Origin: Chengkuizengella axinellae
GTDB taxonomy: Bacteria > Bacillota > Bacilli > Paenibacillales > KCTC-33759
Direction of reading: 5' to 3'
DNA length: 64,000 bases
Assembly (NCBI RefSeq): GCF_030730905.1
Contig: NZ_JAVAMP010000010.1
Coordinates: 62,001 to 126,000 of the forward strand
Of the stretch, positions 63,378 to 64,000 are shown piece after piece. The position numbers and the translations under genes are program-made. Positions within the stretch are counted from its first letter, which is position 1. The number at the start of each line of letters is the position of its first letter. The notes beneath the pieces are model-generated. The model was not told the origin of the DNA, made no database searches, and was given only the letters and a program-made list of their open reading frames with translations.

Positions 63378-63557
63378 CTAACCTCCTCCACTATGATCTT
63401 GATCTTGACCCATTACATAATTAGAGCTTTCTCCTTCTTTACTATGTGGATTAATGCCTCTTTGATATAAATTATTATTTTTTTTACGTTTAAGATCGAT
63501 CAGGAGAGCAAAAAGTAATAAAGCTATAATAGACCCAATGACCCAAAGCCAAAACAT
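63378..63557 (-). CDS. Small single-pass membrane protein (59 aa)
   Basis: A 59-aa frame with a good GGAG site nine bases before ATG 63557 encodes FWLWVIGSIIALLLFALLI (membrane helix), a basic stretch DLKRKKNNN and a soluble polar tail ending GQDQDHSGGG. It was easily overlooked because of its size. The hydrophobic helix followed by positive charges predicts the N-terminus outside. No family is recognised. Confidence 0.65.
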   Translation of the reverse strand: MFWLWVIGSIIALLLFALLIDLKRKKNNNLYQRGINPHSKEGESSNYVMGQDQDHSGGG

Positions 63558-63745
63558 TTAAACCAACTCCATTGTAAAAAAATTGAATTTATTATAGATT
63601 ATTTTAACATAACTCTTTTTATGATTTGATTATTCAATTGGAGTAAAAGTAACTAGGAAAAACATCGTTCGATAATTTGTACCACACCCAATGGATAGTC
63701 ACATTCCAACAATTGGGTGCAGTATTTATAAAATCCCCATCTATT

Positions 63746-63928
63746 CTATCCCTTTTTGTTATTCTTTTTCCTCTCGTTTTCCTCTAACTGTTCATTTGCC
63801 TGATGGATTTCCTCTGAGTTAGAAGGAATTGGTTTTGTAATTTCAGATAGGTCAAATCCCCCAACCGCAGAAACCCCCATTAAATAAGATGATAATGCAA
63901 CGGTAGATACTAATTTTTTAAATGCCAT
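63746..63928 (-). CDS. Short secreted peptide precursor
   Basis: The 60-aa frame has a strong site (AGGAGG) before ATG 63928, an N-terminal signal-like stretch (MAFKKLVSTVALSSYLMGVSAVGG) and a charged tail (EEIHQANEQLEENERKKNNKKG). It could be a small secreted protein or the precursor of a signalling peptide of the Phr type, but no rap-like gene is in view. A hairpin at 63686-63719 (CACCCAAT/ATTGGGTG) lies downstream. Confidence 0.55.
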   Translation of the reverse strand: MAFKKLVSTVALSSYLMGVSAVGGFDLSEITKPIPSNSEEIHQANEQLEENERKKNNKKG

Positions 63929-64000
63929 TTTAATTTCCTCCTATTCCGTTTATATGGAAATGTTTTGTGTTTGAATAGCATACGCCCCTTATATTAAAGA

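Noticed and set aside
1..64000. CRISPR arrays, tRNA or rRNA genes, complete prophage or transposon
   Set aside because: No regularly spaced repeats, no cloverleaf-type sequence and no intact integrase or transposase seen; only an IS3 remnant remains.

Overview
The window is low-GC Firmicutes DNA. Strong AGGAGG-type ribosome binding sites, an alpha/beta-type spore SASP gene, DegS/DegU, ComFA/ComFC and a Bacillus-type order (flgM-flgN-flgK-flgL-DUF6470-fliW-csrA-hag-flaG-fliD-fliS) point to a motile, spore-forming member of Bacillales, most likely Paenibacillaceae. Genus cannot be settled from the sequence alone. No rRNA, tRNA, CRISPR array, prophage or complete transposon was seen.

Layout. 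1-6.8 kb: the 3' end of a GH3 glycosidase gene with a late frameshift, a MerR/VOC pair with a textbook MerR promoter, a stand-alone trpB, a fused Ada repair protein, and a lone FabF behind a FapR-like box. 7-19 kb: mostly single accessory genes (a DUF3298 protein, a LOG protein, a rhodanese, metallo-beta-lactamase-fold proteins, a WYL regulator, a phosphotriesterase-like protein, an L,D-transpeptidase, a MocR regulator, a GNAT). 19-24 kb: SASP, metK and a large secreted phosphodiester glycosidase. 24-34 kb: degS-degU, comFA-comFC, NagZ, and a divergent SDR/TetR pair. 34-44 kb: a complete late-flagellar block with three sigma-D-type promoters and the FliW-CsrA-flagellin switch. 44-49 kb: hpf, secA, and prfB with its programmed +1 frameshift. 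49-59 kb: yitT and the arginine operon argCJBDFGH. 59-63 kb: a decayed RHS toxin island with two deaminase-type toxin tips, RHS fragments, an IS3-family remnant and an intact immunity-like gene. The last kilobase holds small envelope or secreted proteins.

The least explained signals are non-coding. (1) Three hairpins (45.12, 45.28 and 53.70 kb) share an almost identical core, GACTTTTGCGG-N4-TGCAAGTGGA, but are closed by unrelated outer stems of 7, 23 and 15 bp. (2) A fourth long-stem element, inside the arg operon (53.81-53.94 kb), shows GGA in two hairpin loops. One of these hairpins nearly copies the CsrA-type hairpin in front of flagellin, and the same 12-nt box occurs before comFA. This suggests a CsrA-binding RNA, possibly a decoy. 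(3) A roughly 70-nt structured repeat follows two different terminators, at 0.84 and 26.6 kb. (4) A tight DnaA-box cluster lies upstream of hpf, far from any dnaA gene in view. All functional readings of these elements are inference from sequence.
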